Shown in pieces: positions 52,309-62,368 of a stretch of 64,000 nt of DNA (its first letter is position 1; every line of letters starts with the position of its first letter). The position numbers were made by a program, and so were the translations under genes. The DNA lies in assembly GCA_028685875.1 (NCBI GenBank), contig JAQUDD010000002.1, positions 1 to 64,000 on the forward strand, in the 5' to 3' direction. The notes beneath the pieces were generated by a model that saw only the letters and a program-made list of their open reading frames with translations, had not been told where the DNA came from and made no database searches. Source of the DNA: Candidatus Absconditabacteria bacterium (GTDB lineage Bacteria; Patescibacteriota; Gracilibacteria; Absconditabacterales; Absconditicoccaceae).

Positions 52309-52341
52309 ATCAGATTTCCTTTGGGGAGTCTGATTTTTTTT
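52309..52341 (+). terminator. Intrinsic terminator after the pilin pair
   Basis: ATCAGA / TCTGAT stem with a T8 tract. A 110-bp gap then precedes dnaE. Confidence 0.75.
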
Positions 52342-52451
52342 ACTTTTGAGAAACTTTGTAGAGAAAAAATATAGCTAATATCTTGTAATTTTTCCCCTGA
52401 TGTATAGACTGAGGATAGTAGTTAGATTTTTTTAGCTTTGAGGGGAAAGAG

Positions 52452-55400
52452 ATGAGTAGTATGGTAATGACACGTGATGAATTTGAACTTCGTTATCTCT
52501 CTTTTTTTTGATTGAGTAAAAAATTTAGGTTACATTGGGAGCAGGATGTCTTGATTAATTTAGTGAAAATTACCAGTAAAGGAGCTTTAGAAAAAAAGCT
52601 GACTGATACCTCACCCGATGACCTTAAGAAGTTTACTCAGATGACCTATACCCCCTTTAAAAGGGAATTTATCGCCAAGCAACAAGAAATCTTTCCTGGC
52701 AAAGATCCTAGATTTTCCTTGGGATTCTATATTGATCGTTTGGAATATGAGATGAAGGTGATTAAAGAGATGGGATTTAATTCCTACTTTTTGGTAGTAT
52801 CTGACTATGTGAGATGGGCAAAAGATAATAAGATTGTTGTAGGACCAGGAAGATGATCTGGGGCAGGTTCGCTTTTAGCATGGGTGATAGGGATTACGGA
52901 TGTGGATCCTCTTCCTTTTGATCTGCTTTTTGAGAGACTATTAAATCCTGCGAGAATTTCAATGCCAGACTTTGATATTGATTTTGAGGATACTCTAAGA
53001 GGGAAGGTAGTAGACTATGTGACGGAAAAATATGGAGCAGAAAATGTTTGTTCGATCGGTACCTTTATGAAGATGGCGAGCAAGGCGGCATTTAAAGATG
53101 CTGCAAGAACACTTGGGGTGCCTTTTGATAGGTCTAATTACGTCTCTAATCTTTTGAGTGATAAAGGGGGCTTGTTAGATATGGTAAATGATCCTGAAGG
53201 AAATGATGAACTCAAGAATCTCTATGAAACTGATGAAAAACTCAAGAAGGCGATTGATTTTGGGAGTGAATTGACGGGAAATATGAGACAGCTTGGGGTA
53301 CACGCCTGCGGAATTATTATTGCACCAGATAAAGTGACCCATTTTACACCAACGCAATATAATAAGGAAACAGATCATACTATTGTTTCTCAGTATGATG
53401 GACCAACTCTTGAATATATCTGACTATTGAAGATGGATTTCTTAGGATTAAGAAATCTTAGTATTATTAAGAATTGTATCAAAATTATTAAAGCGAGAGC
53501 TGATAAGAATTGAACAGACTTCCCTGAAATGTTTCAACATTTTATGGATACCATGAGTTTCGATCCTCCGCTTAATGACTCTTTTACTTATGAAAAGGTA
53601 TTTAAAGAAGGAGATACAACAGGAATCTTCCAATTTGAATCGGCAGGAATGAGAAGATTTTTGATTCAACTGGAGCCAGATGTGATTGATAATATTGTAG
53701 CAATGGCCGCACTCTATCGTCCTGGACCTATGGAATTTATTCCGAGTTATATTGAGAGGAGACATGGGAGGGAAGAGATTGAATATCTTTATCCTGAACT
53801 CAGAGAAGCATTAACGAGAAAATATGGAGCGAAGGTAGCTGAAGAGGAAAAGAGAAAACTGATCGAAGATTTGAGTCCTATTATGAAAGATACCTATGGG
53901 ATTGCTGTGTATCAAGAGCAACTTATGTTTCTGGTACAAGTAATGGCGGGATTTTCGCTTGGGGAAGCGGATATGCTGAGAAGAGGAATTGGAAAGAAAA
54001 AAAAGGAAATTATCGATGCAATCAAACAAGAGTTTATCGAAAAAGGAGCGGCATTTAGGGACTATAAACCAGAAACCACTAAAGAGATTTATGAGAGGAT
54101 GATTGAACCTGCGGCTTCCTATTCCTTCAATAAATCGCATGCAGTGTGCTATGCTTTAATTGCTTATCAGACAGCGTATTTGAAGGCACACTATCCTGTT
54201 GAATTTTATGCTGCACTTATTAGATCAGTGGAAGAAGACACAGATACTCAGAGTTTTTATATTTCTGAGATTCAGCAGCATGGGATTGAGGTGCATGCTC
54301 CCGATGTAAATATTTCCTTTAATCATGTGGCTGCGATTGATGATGCGATCAGAATGGGATTTGTTTCCATTAAGGGTGTAGGTAAGGACATAGGAGAATT
54401 TATCCAACAAGAGAGAAAAAACTGAATTTACACAAAGTTGGAGGATTTTCTAAAAAGATGTGCTCCCGTGATTAATAAGAAATCCCTAGAAGGTTTAATT
54501 AAGGCAGGGGCTTTAGATACTTTTGAAGATCGTAAAGTTCTTTTGGATAATTTGGAAGGAATCTTGGATTGGGTGAAGAATTCTGCGAATGCTGACCAAG
54601 GACTTTTTGGTGGGATGGAGACGCAAATTGCTTTGAAACAGACTCATCCTTCTAGTTTGATGGAAAGATTGATGATGGAACAAGAGGTATTTAAATCTTT
54701 TATTTCTGGAAATCCTTTAGATGGATTGTATAAGTATATCAAGAAGTTTACCTTTCTTTCCTTGGTAAAGGATAAGACAGAACTTGGAAATTTCATTATC
54801 ATTGGATATGTTAGGGAGATTCAAAGAGCGAGAAAAAAAGGATTTTTTATCAAGATAGATGATATTTCGGACAGCTTTGAGTTTTTTGTTTCTGATCCTT
54901 GTGGATTGGAGAAGTTTGATTTGGTGATTGTTCATGGATATAAAAAGAATAGAATCTCTATTAATAAAATCATCAAAACTGATCATGAAAAATTAAAAAG
55001 CTTGGCTGGAGGAAGTTATGATCCTGGTGATACTGTGGTTAAGGTAAAAAAAGCCAGATATGGAGAACAGAGAAAAGCGGATATTGAGAGAATTAAAGCT
55101 GCGGCTGCACAAGTCACCCAAGAAGAGAAAAAGGAGCTTGCGAAAGGAATTATTAGTGGTTCTAGTTTTGAAGAATGAGAAAATGAGGTAAACGCAGACA
55201 CAATAATTAATTCTGATATTTCTGAAGATAGTATAGAAACTCTTCCTGGGGAACCTTCTTTACTTGAAGAGGAAAATGAAGGAAATAAACATATTGAGCA
55301 GGATTTGGGGATTATTGAGGAGGAAGAAGATACAAATAAAGCTCAAGAAATAATTGATATTTCAACGGAACCTTTGCTGGAAACAGGAAATGTGGATAAT

Positions 55401-55634
55401 GAAATAAAAGATGAACCTAATCTTGAGAATGAAGCCTTTAATGAACTAGATGGGGTAGCAGAAGTGAGCAAACCTGTTGAAATTTCTGTTGAGGGACTTA
55501 TTATGCAGGATATTCAAGAGATTATGCTTATTATTAAAAATAATCCCTGAGAAGAGTTTGCAAAAGTCCTATGAGCTTCTGTACATGTTTCAGAGGAGGG
55601 ATTGGAGAGATTAAGAAGATTTATGAAGAATTAG
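52452..55634 (+). CDS. dnaE: DNA polymerase III alpha subunit lacking the PHP domain
   Basis: 1060 residues from ATG 52452 (AGGGGAAAGAG upstream acts as ribosome site). The palm begins almost immediately: GFYIDRLEYEMKVIKEMGFN, VVGPGRGSGAGSLLAWVIGI (Gly by TGA), and MPDFDIDFEDTLRG with the catalytic Asp residues. Then YGAENVCSIGTFMKM, QLGVHACGIII, MDFLGLRNLSIIKN, FQFESAGMRRFLIQLEPD, ALYRPGPMEFIPSYI and SYSFNKSHAVCYALIAYQTA. An OB-fold region (FIIIGYVREIQRARKKGFFI) follows, then an acidic tail of about 120 residues. Eight TGA glycines. The N-terminal PHP domain (about 270 residues in other DnaE) is absent, and the 180 bp upstream cannot encode it. Confidence 0.93.
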
Positions 55635-55686
55635 AGAGGAAGAGAAGAAAAGTGTAAAAGATTAAATTATTATTATAGAATTTTTT

Positions 55687-55753
55687 GTCATCCTGAGTGA
55701 AACGAAGGATCCATATCTACTTACTGGATTCTTTAGTTTCGCTTCAGAACGAC
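55687..55753. repeat. Dispersed palindromic repeat pair
   Basis: GTCATCCTGAG...GGATCC (55687-55712) and GGATTCTTTAG...CAGAACGAC (55726-55753), an inverted pair of the same family as at 7684 and 39496. Lies between dnaE and the DHH gene. Confidence 0.8.
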
Positions 55754-55779
55754 TAAGCACGATTACAGATACTTTATAC

Positions 55780-56754
55780 ATGCAGATACAACAACAGATG
55801 AAAGAAACACTAGAACAGGCACAGAAAATTGCAATTTTTGGGCATCAGTCGATAGATGGAGATGCGATTGGATCAATGTTTTGACTTGGTTTGCAGCTCG
55901 AGAAGTTGGGGAAGCAAGTCAGCTATTTTACCCCAGACAAAGAAAGTCAGAATTTTGATTTTCTTCCTGAGATACAGAATATGCAATACGAGTTTGATTA
56001 TGCAGACTATGATGTTTTGATATTTGTAGATTTTTCTGGATATGGAAGAATTAAGAAATTTACGGAGAATCATATTGAGTATTTTGACCAGATTCCAAAA
56101 GTAATTATAGATCATCATCTCTTTGATCATGCATTTCAGAATGCATTAGTTTATAGAGATGAGAGTGCTATCAGTTGTGCAGAACTTATCTTTGAACTTA
56201 GCAAGAAATGGCGAGATCTCATAGATAAAAAAGTGGCTACGTTCCTTTATATGGGGATTCTTACTGATAGTGGAAACTTTTCATACGATAGTTGAGAAGA
56301 AAGCATTAGGGTGATGAATGATGCCATTGATCTTTTAATATTAGGAGCAGACAAAGCATCAATTATCTTGAATATCTTTCATAGGAAATCATTAAAGGAG
56401 GTTCAGTTTTCTTCTCTTATCTTGGAAAGAATGCAGATGCAGGACGATCTTATTTTTTCTCGACATAGCCAAGAAGAATTGGAGCTCTTTTGAGTACACG
56501 GAGATGCTTCTGATACAGCTCTCTATACTATGGTAACCATTGAATGAGGTGAGCTTGTGATCCTTGGGAAAGAGGTAAAAGATGCTATTAAAATGAGTTT
56601 TAGAGGGAAGGGGAGATATAATTGTCGTGATCTTTGTGTTGCTTTTGGAGGAGGAGGACATCATAATGCTGCGGGATGCACTATTCCAAAGACGGGAAAT
56701 TTGGAAGAAGATATATTTGCCTTTATTGGAGAAATTAAAGAAATCCTTAATTAA
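55780..56754 (+). CDS. DHH/DHHA1 family phosphoesterase (NrnA-like)
   Basis: 324 residues starting MQIQQQMKETLEQAQKIAIF. Metal-binding motifs: FGHQSIDGDAIGSM, YDVLIFVDFSGYG, KVIIDHHLFDHA (DHH), and LYMGILTDSGNFSYDS with a TGA glycine after it. The DHHA1 end has LCVAFGGGGHHNAAGCTIP. This layout fits nanoRNase/pAp phosphatase or c-di-nucleotide hydrolases. Several TGA glycines. It overlaps no other gene; the repeat pair precedes its ATG. Confidence 0.9.
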
Positions 56755-56840
56755 TCTCTCCTTTGACTTCTTCTAGCTTTCAGGAGTAGGATTGTTATGA
56801 TCTCACTGGAGATGAGGAATTTTATTTAATAGCATTACCT

Positions 56841-58229
56841 ATGCATCAAAAACGACTCAGACTTTTCCGTCTTTTGAGGCCACTGATTCATTTTGGGATT
56901 ATCTTACTCATTTTCTATATCACCTATGAGATGAGATTGGTCTCTGATTTCATTCCGGGAGTACATCTTGATATTCCTCTTATTAATATAGGAGAACTCA
57001 AAATATTTGCCGTTGTTAGTGCGGCGGCATTTGTGGTTATTGGTTGGATGAAAAAACTCTATGAATTAAATAAGACAGCAGATAATTATATTAGAACTCT
57101 GACTAAGGTTTGGTTATATTGGTTTATCAGCATTACCTTTATTTCTTACTTTGGGCAAGGATTTGTCTTTTGGCGAGGAATTTCCAGATTTGTTATTCTC
57201 TTTAGTGCCTTCTTGACTTACTTTGTACTCTTTATTTTCGATCAGATTTGGTATCGTATTGATTTTAAGTTACAAAAAAAAGTCTGAAAAAAGATTCTGA
57301 TTATCTCCAATAATATGATTGATAGCTATGAGATTATTGAAAAAATTAAAGAAAATTTCAGCTCCCCTACTGAGTTTGTCGAAAGCAAGGATCTTGATGC
57401 AGTAGATTTTGCAAATTACTCAATGACGGTAGCTTTATGAACGTTTGATAAAGATACTTTACAAACTGTTTTTGAAAGAATTAGATTTTATGAAACGAGA
57501 TTTTTCCATATTAGTGAGGGATATTTTCTTGAAGATGTAGTCTATAAACCTGAAAAAATAGATAATATTATCGCTATGGAATATAAGCATTCAAAACTCG
57601 ATGGACGATCTCTGGTTGTTAAGAGACTTTTTGATATTGTCTGATCTTTTTTGGGAATTATTTTGGCTTCTCCTGTAATGTTAGTTGTTGCGCTTCTGAT
57701 AAAAATTGACAGTGAATGACCCATTATTTATAAATCCAAGAGAGTTGGGAAATGAGGAAAAGAATTTACTTTTTATAAATTTCGCACAATGTATACTCAC
57801 ATGAGTGTGGGATATGGAGGGGAAGAGGCTGAGAAACTTTATAAGAAGCTCGTTGACTCAGATGCAAATAATAGAAAATGAATCTTGCCAAAGATTAAAA
57901 ATGACCCAAGAGTAACAAAGCTAGGGAAATTTCTTAGAAAGAGTTCTTTAGATGAATTACCTCAACTCTTTCAGATTTTTATTGGAACCATGTCTTTGGT
58001 CTGACCAAGGCCACATTTGCCAAATGAAGTAGCAAAATATGAAGCTTGGCAGAAAAGGGTTTTGAGTATTAAACCAGGGATAACGTGATATGCACAAGTG
58101 TTTGGAAGAGATGAGCTACCTTTTGAAGAAGAAGCGAAACTTGATTTGTATTATATTCAGAATTGGTCACTTGCGATGGATATTTATGTAATCTTTGCAA
58201 CCTTTGGTGTGGTGTTTAAGGGGAGGTAA
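56841..58229 (+). CDS. Polyprenyl glycosylphosphotransferase (sugar transferase)
   Basis: 462 residues in the WbaP/CpsE plan. The N-terminal half has about four membrane helices ([78 protein letters not shown]). A CoA-binding-like domain comes next, then the catalytic bacterial sugar transferase domain: [54 protein letters not shown] and the [19 protein letters not shown] end. Eight TGA glycines. It transfers a sugar-1-phosphate to a lipid carrier for surface polysaccharide; no other cluster genes adjoin it. Confidence 0.92.
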
Positions 58230-58279
58230 AAGGAAAGAGCAAAAGAAGAAGAGTAAAAAAGATTAAATGGGTGAAAGTA

Positions 58280-58310
58280 AAAAAGGCCGATAGATTGTCA
58301 GCCTTTTTAT
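58280..58310. terminator. Bidirectional intrinsic terminator
   Basis: AAAAAGGC / GCCTTTTT stem between the convergent sugar transferase and lexA genes; T runs on both strands. Confidence 0.8.
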
Positions 58311-58328
58311 TGTGATTTTTAAAACTAA

Positions 58329-58940
58329 TTACATATTCTTAATTATCTTTTTCACCACTCCGATGACTTTCGTTTCATCATAGGGATCGATTTCTACCTT
58401 ATCAAAAAATCTGTTAACAGATTCTAGGAAGAATTGACCATCCTGTTTGATAATCTTTTTGAGTTTTGGAAGTTGGTTATGGATTACGAAGACATAATCA
58501 TTTTCATCATAGGAATCCTGTTGGCGAATGAGAACAAGGTCTCCATCCTGGATTTTTGGTTCCATAGAGTTCCCCTTCGCACGAACGAAGAAACAGTTAG
58601 TAATGTCACTTGCTCCGATAAAAGCCATGGTAACTGGCATCTTTTCTTGGGAATACTCGTGAATAATCGCCTTTCCTTGGTTTCCACATTGAGCAAATCC
58701 GAAGATAGGCAGCTGAACGATATCGGTGAATTTATCCGTGATGCTTTCACGGACGAGGCGATATCCTTTTTCATCTTTGACAAAGTATCCCTTGAGGACA
58801 AGCTGGTTGAGCTTATTGAGGACCGTTTGAGGATGTTTTACTCAGATTTCCTGAGCTATTTCTCTGAGAGTTAGTCCTTCTTCATTAGTGTTTTTTTTGA
58901 AGAAGAGAATGAGTGCTTTTTGAATGTCGTCGAGTTTCAT
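58329..58940 (-). CDS. lexA: LexA-like transcriptional repressor / S24 protease
   Basis: 203 residues. N-terminal winged helix: LTLREIAQEIGVKHPQTVLN with one TGA glycine. Then LPIFGFAQCGNQGKAI, where the autocleavage dipeptide appears to be Cys-Gly instead of LexA's Ala-Gly (UmuD also uses Cys-Gly). FVRAKGNSMEPKIQDGDLVL has the catalytic Ser, and LPKLKKIIK the Lys. It regulates SOS genes or is a UmuD-like mediator. Divergent from recA (59280), with an inverted repeat between them. Confidence 0.85.
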
Positions 58941-59079
58941 TTCTTGTAAGAAAGAAAAATAAAAGTCTGATTTCTGTTATTCTGGGCAAAGCGAAGAATT
59001 TCTATCGAAAAGAATTCCTTATGTATACATCCCCTTCTTCCACTAAAGCAAGCTCTGGGATACAGAAAACCTCCCCTTC

Positions 59080-59104
59080 CCCTCCTTACAAAGGAGGGCT
59101 TTTG
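59080..59104. terminator. Strong GC hairpin in the lexA-recA spacer
   Basis: CCCTCCTT / AAGGAGGG, 8-bp perfect stem with a 3-nt loop and then CTTTT. Preceded by CTCCCCTTCC. Resembles the C-run/G-run palindrome inserted in lepA at 4259-4276. Confidence 0.6.
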
Positions 59105-59133
59105 CAATTTCTTTATAAGAATCTCTTTGACGA

Positions 59134-59152
59134 TGTCAAATCATTTTTGACA
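59134..59152. promoter_or_regulatory. Candidate LexA operator upstream of recA
   Basis: Perfect inverted repeat TGTCAAA(5 bp)TTTGACA. A half-site TTTTTGACAAAA recurs at 59163-59176. Located 128 bp before recA ATG and in the shared lexA/recA spacer. No experimentally known LexA box for this group, so this is inference from position and symmetry. A plausible recA promoter, TTGATT (59211) with TAGGAT (59233), is downstream. Confidence 0.45.
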
Positions 59153-59279
59153 AAAATCAATCTTTTTTTGACAAAATTTTATTTCAAGTTCCCAACTAAT
59201 AAAAATCGTCTTGATTTTTTATTTTTTTTTGTTAGGATGATATCGTTATGTTATTTTTTACACATTATCACATCAACAA

Positions 59280-60353
59280 ATGACGACAAAGAACCCGCAA
59301 GGATTAAAAGATGCATTGGCAAGTATTGAGAAACAGTTTGGAAAATGAGCCGTGATTAGAATGGGAGATACTTCAAATGTTAGCCTAGTAAATACTTTCC
59401 ATAGTGGATCCTATATTTTAGATTTAATCTTGGGTGGTGGATATCCAGAGGGAAGAGTTGTAGAAATCTATGGACCTGAATCGAGTGGAAAAACTACTGT
59501 TGCACTTCACGCGATTGCAGAGATTCAAAAGAGAGGCGAAATTGCTGCATTTATTGATGCTGAGCATGCACTTGATCCTCACTATGCTCGTAAGCTGGGA
59601 GTTAATATTGATGACTTATTCCTTTCTCAGCCTGACTATGGAGAACAGGCTTTACAAATTGCTGAAGAACTTGCAAAATCAGGGAATGTTAAATTGATTG
59701 TGATAGATAGTGTTGCTGCCTTGGTTCCTAAAGCAGAAGTAGAAGGAGATATGGGAGATAGCTATATGGGTCTACAAGCAAGAATGATGTCTCAAGGACT
59801 CAGAAAGCTGGCTTCTATCCTTGCAAAGACAGGGACTACTTGCGTCTTTATCAATCAGATTAGAATGAAGATTGGAGTGATGTTTGGAAATCCTGAAACC
59901 ACAACTGGAGGAAACGCTTTGAAATTCTTTGCTTCTCAGAGGATTGAGATTAGAAGAGGAGATAAAATTATGGAAGACAAAGAACAAATCGGATACTTTG
60001 CAAAAGTGAAAGTAGCAAAAAATAAGATTGCAGCACCTTTCAAAACTGCGGAGGTCCCTGTAAAATGGTGAATAGGGTATGATACGGTAACAGATACTAT
60101 TGAGGCTGCTGTTCTTTTAAAATTAATTACCAAAGCAGGAGCTTTCTATACCATAGGAGATCAAAAGCTTCAAGGGAAAGAGAAGCTTTCGCAATATCTC
60201 ATTGCTGAAACGAAGGGATTAGCGGACTTGCAAAAGAAGATTGAATCTAACATCAAAGATATGAGATCAGGGAAGAAAGTGCTCGATGATGAAGTATTTG
60301 ATAATTTAGAGGCGATTGCTGAAGATATCGCAGGAGTGGAAGAGGTTGAGTAG
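59280..60353 (+). CDS. recA: Recombinase RecA
   Basis: 357 residues. [20 protein letters not shown] continues GKGAVIRMGD with a TGA glycine, exactly the conserved FGKG. Walker [65 protein letters not shown] (loop L2 region) and [17 protein letters not shown] follow. A C-terminal acidic tail ends [11 protein letters not shown]. Only two TGA glycines. A GIY-YIG cassette begins on the base right after its TAG. Confidence 0.97.
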
Positions 60354-60748
60354 GTCATTGCGAGCTTGCGAAGCAATCCAAATATTTATAGGTTCAAATC
60401 TTAATGAAAAAGTGATATGTTTACATTATGACTAATCATAAACATTGAACTCTGTATGTTTGAGTTACTTCAAATTTAGAACAAAGAGTTTATCAACATA
60501 AAATGAAGTACTTCAGGTGATTTACAGCAAAATATGATTTAGATAAACTTGTACGATTTCAAGAATCTCCTACAATTCAAGATGCTATTGAGGAGGAAAA
60601 AAGATTAAAGTGAGGGAATCGCAAACAGAAAATTTTGTTAATTGAAAATATTAACCCAAACTGGAAGGATTTGGCTTCATCTTTAGACCTCGTTTAAATA
60701 TGAATATCTACTTATTTGGATTGCTTCGTCCTTCGTCCTCGCAATGAC
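60354..60748. mobile_element. GIY-YIG nuclease cassette 1 with terminal inverted repeats
   Basis: Left end GTCATTGCGAG...GAAGCAATCC (60354-60379) and right end GGATTGCTTCG...CTCGCAATGAC (60718-60748) form inverted terminal repeats around the GIY-YIG gene 60428-60697. The cassette starts immediately after recA TAG. A near-identical cassette lies at 61186-61572. Confidence 0.75.
60428..60697 (+). CDS. GIY-YIG endonuclease-like protein 1
   Basis: 89 residues with TGA read as Gly four times (KHGTLYVGVTSNLEQRVYQH begins with two of them). The GIY-YIG hallmark is GTLYVGVTSNLEQR, where the family has GTLYIGVTSDLxxR. Then FRGFTAKYDLDKLVRFQESP and EEEKRLKGGNRKQKI with the conserved metal-binding Glu and basic region. 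Ends NPNWKDLASSLDLV. It is a very short member, close to an isolated catalytic domain, and is 75-80% similar to the second copy at 61253. Confidence 0.9.
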
Positions 60749-60774
60749 ATTTTACTTCTTCTCTACACATAACT

Positions 60775-61185
60775 ATGACAGAACTACTTCCTTGATACTT
60801 TGCGTATACGATAAATACCACCTTTATCACCAAGCCCGTGGCATTTGAAAATTTTATGCCGGTAGATATTGGAGACTATGCGATCTTTAAGCAGGAATTC
60901 TCCGAGAAATATGGAAATATTAATCGAGAAAGTTGAATGATTGAACATGCTACTCTTCAAGGGAATGGGTGGATTGGTCTTGCCCATCCGCAGGGAGATA
61001 AGGAAATCAATCAAGAGTTTGTTGCCTATGAAATTAAAGGAGATTATGCCCAAATGAAAGATGCGTATGTAAAAATTATGCAAGACTACCCGGAAGCAAA
61101 GGGATATTACAATCTTTATCTTACTGACCCCATGCTTACTCCTATGGAGGAGAATAGAACCTGGATATTGTTAGAAGTGGAATAA
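60775..61185 (+). CDS. GyrI-like small-molecule-binding domain protein
   Basis: 136 residues, two TGA glycines (LLPGYFAYTI and RESGMIEH). The second half, YEIKGDYAQMKDAYVKIMQD, followed by EAKGYYNLYLTDPMLTPMEE and NRTWILLEVE, follows the GyrI/SbmC pattern, where a helical pair is followed by the Y-x-x-DP turn. It may bind a small ligand or DNA gyrase; no helix-turn-helix is fused. The two GIY-YIG cassettes flank it, the second directly after its TAA. Confidence 0.65.
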
Positions 61186-61572
61186 GTCATTGCGAGCTTG
61201 CGAAGCAATCCTATATACTCAAATTATAATGAAAAAGTGACATGTTTATATGATGACCAATCATAAACATTGAACTCTGTATGTTTGAGTTACTTCAAAT
61301 CTAGAACAGAGAATTTACCAACATAAAACGAAATACTTTTCATGATTTAGTGCTAAATATGGTTTAGATATATTAATCTGGTTTCAAGAATACTCTACCA
61401 TTCAAGATGCTATTCACGAAGAAAAAAGATTGAAATGAGGTAGTCGTAAGCAAAAGATTGAATTAATTGAAGAAATAAATCCATATTGGGAAGATTTAGG
61501 AACGTCTTTAGACTCTGTTTAAATATATATCTCTATTATTTGGATTGCTTCGTCCTTCGTCCTCGCAATGAC
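61186..61572. mobile_element. GIY-YIG nuclease cassette 2 with terminal inverted repeats
   Basis: Left end GTCATTGCGAG...GCAATCC at 61186-61211 and right end GGATTGCTTCG...CAATGAC at 61542-61572, same ends as cassette 1. Again it begins on the base after the stop codon of the preceding gene (TAA at 61183). Internal flanks (AATGAAAAAGTGA upstream of the gene) match cassette 1. Confidence 0.75.
61253..61522 (+). CDS. GIY-YIG endonuclease-like protein 2
   Basis: 89 residues: MTNHKHGTLYVGVTSNLEQR, then FSGFSAKYGLDILIWFQEYS and HEEKRLKGGSRKQKIELIEE, with four TGA glycines at the same places as copy 1. Differences are scattered, including many synonymous changes, so the two copies diverged under constraint and are not a recent duplication or assembly repeat. 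Confidence 0.9.
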
Positions 61573-61582
61573 AATTTGTGAT

Positions 61583-61614
61583 AAGCTGATCTTGAAAAAA
61601 AGGTCAGCTTTTTT
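61583..61614 (+). terminator. Intrinsic terminator
   Basis: AAGCTGA / TCAGCTT stem and T6 tract, directly after cassette 2. Confidence 0.75.
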
Positions 61615-61709
61615 ATACTTCGGGAGTTGAAAAGATGAAAAGAGAAAAAGGTAAAAAGTCGTCTCTCTTTTAATCTTTTATACTTTTAATCTTTTACGCT
61701 TAATCTATT

Positions 61710-62279
61710 ATGAGGGTACCTATTTGAATATCACAGAGACATCTTCATCTTTCTCAAGAAGATGCAAATACCTTATTTGGATCAAATTATGAACTTACAC
61801 CCATAAAAGATCTTTCTCAGCCTGGACAATATGCAGCTGAGGAAACTGTTACCCTCAAATGACCGAAAGGAGAAATTGAAAGAGTAAGAATTCTTGGACC
61901 CTATAGAAAATTTACTCAGGTGGAGATCTTAGCTTCAGATGTATTTAAGCTGGGGACACCTGCTCCTCTCAGAGAATCTGGAGATATTCAAGGAAGCGGA
62001 AGTATCGAAATTATCGGACCAAAAGCAAGTATTATCATTCCTCAAGGATTGATTGTGGCGCAAAGACATATTCATATGACGGTAGCTGATGCAGAAAACT
62101 TTGGAGTAAAAAATGGAGATATCGTGAAGGTAAGTGTGAATGGAGAGAGAGCCGTAGTCTTTGAAAATGTAGTAATTAGAGTGAGTGATAAGTTTGCTCT
62201 GGATATGCATATCGATGTTGATGAAGGAAATGCTGCTGGACTTGCTCAAGGCGCTTGGGGAGAAGTGATTATTAGATAA
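61710..62279 (+). CDS. pduL: Phosphate acyltransferase PduL
   Basis: 189 residues. Two copies of the metal-binding His motif: VPIGISQRHLHLSQEDANTL and LIVAQRHIHMTVADAENFGV. GPYRKFTQVEIL and SDVFKLGTPAPLRESGDIQG match the family between them. Converts acyl-CoA to acyl-phosphate, usually acetyl-CoA to acetyl phosphate, which would pair with the ferredoxin oxidoreductase at 22968-25369 to conserve energy. Two TGA glycines, both in the N-terminal half. Confidence 0.95.
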
Positions 62280-62290
62280 AAAAATCGATA

Positions 62291-62322
62291 AAAAAACTTC
62301 TCAATCACGAGGAGTTCTTTTT
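62291..62322. terminator. Bidirectional terminator between pduL and dnaA
   Basis: AACTTCTC / GAGGAGTT stem (one G-U) with T runs on both strands. Confidence 0.7.
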
Positions 62323-62368
62323 ATAATTGTATTTTATATTAGTAGAAATACAGGGATCATCTAGTATT

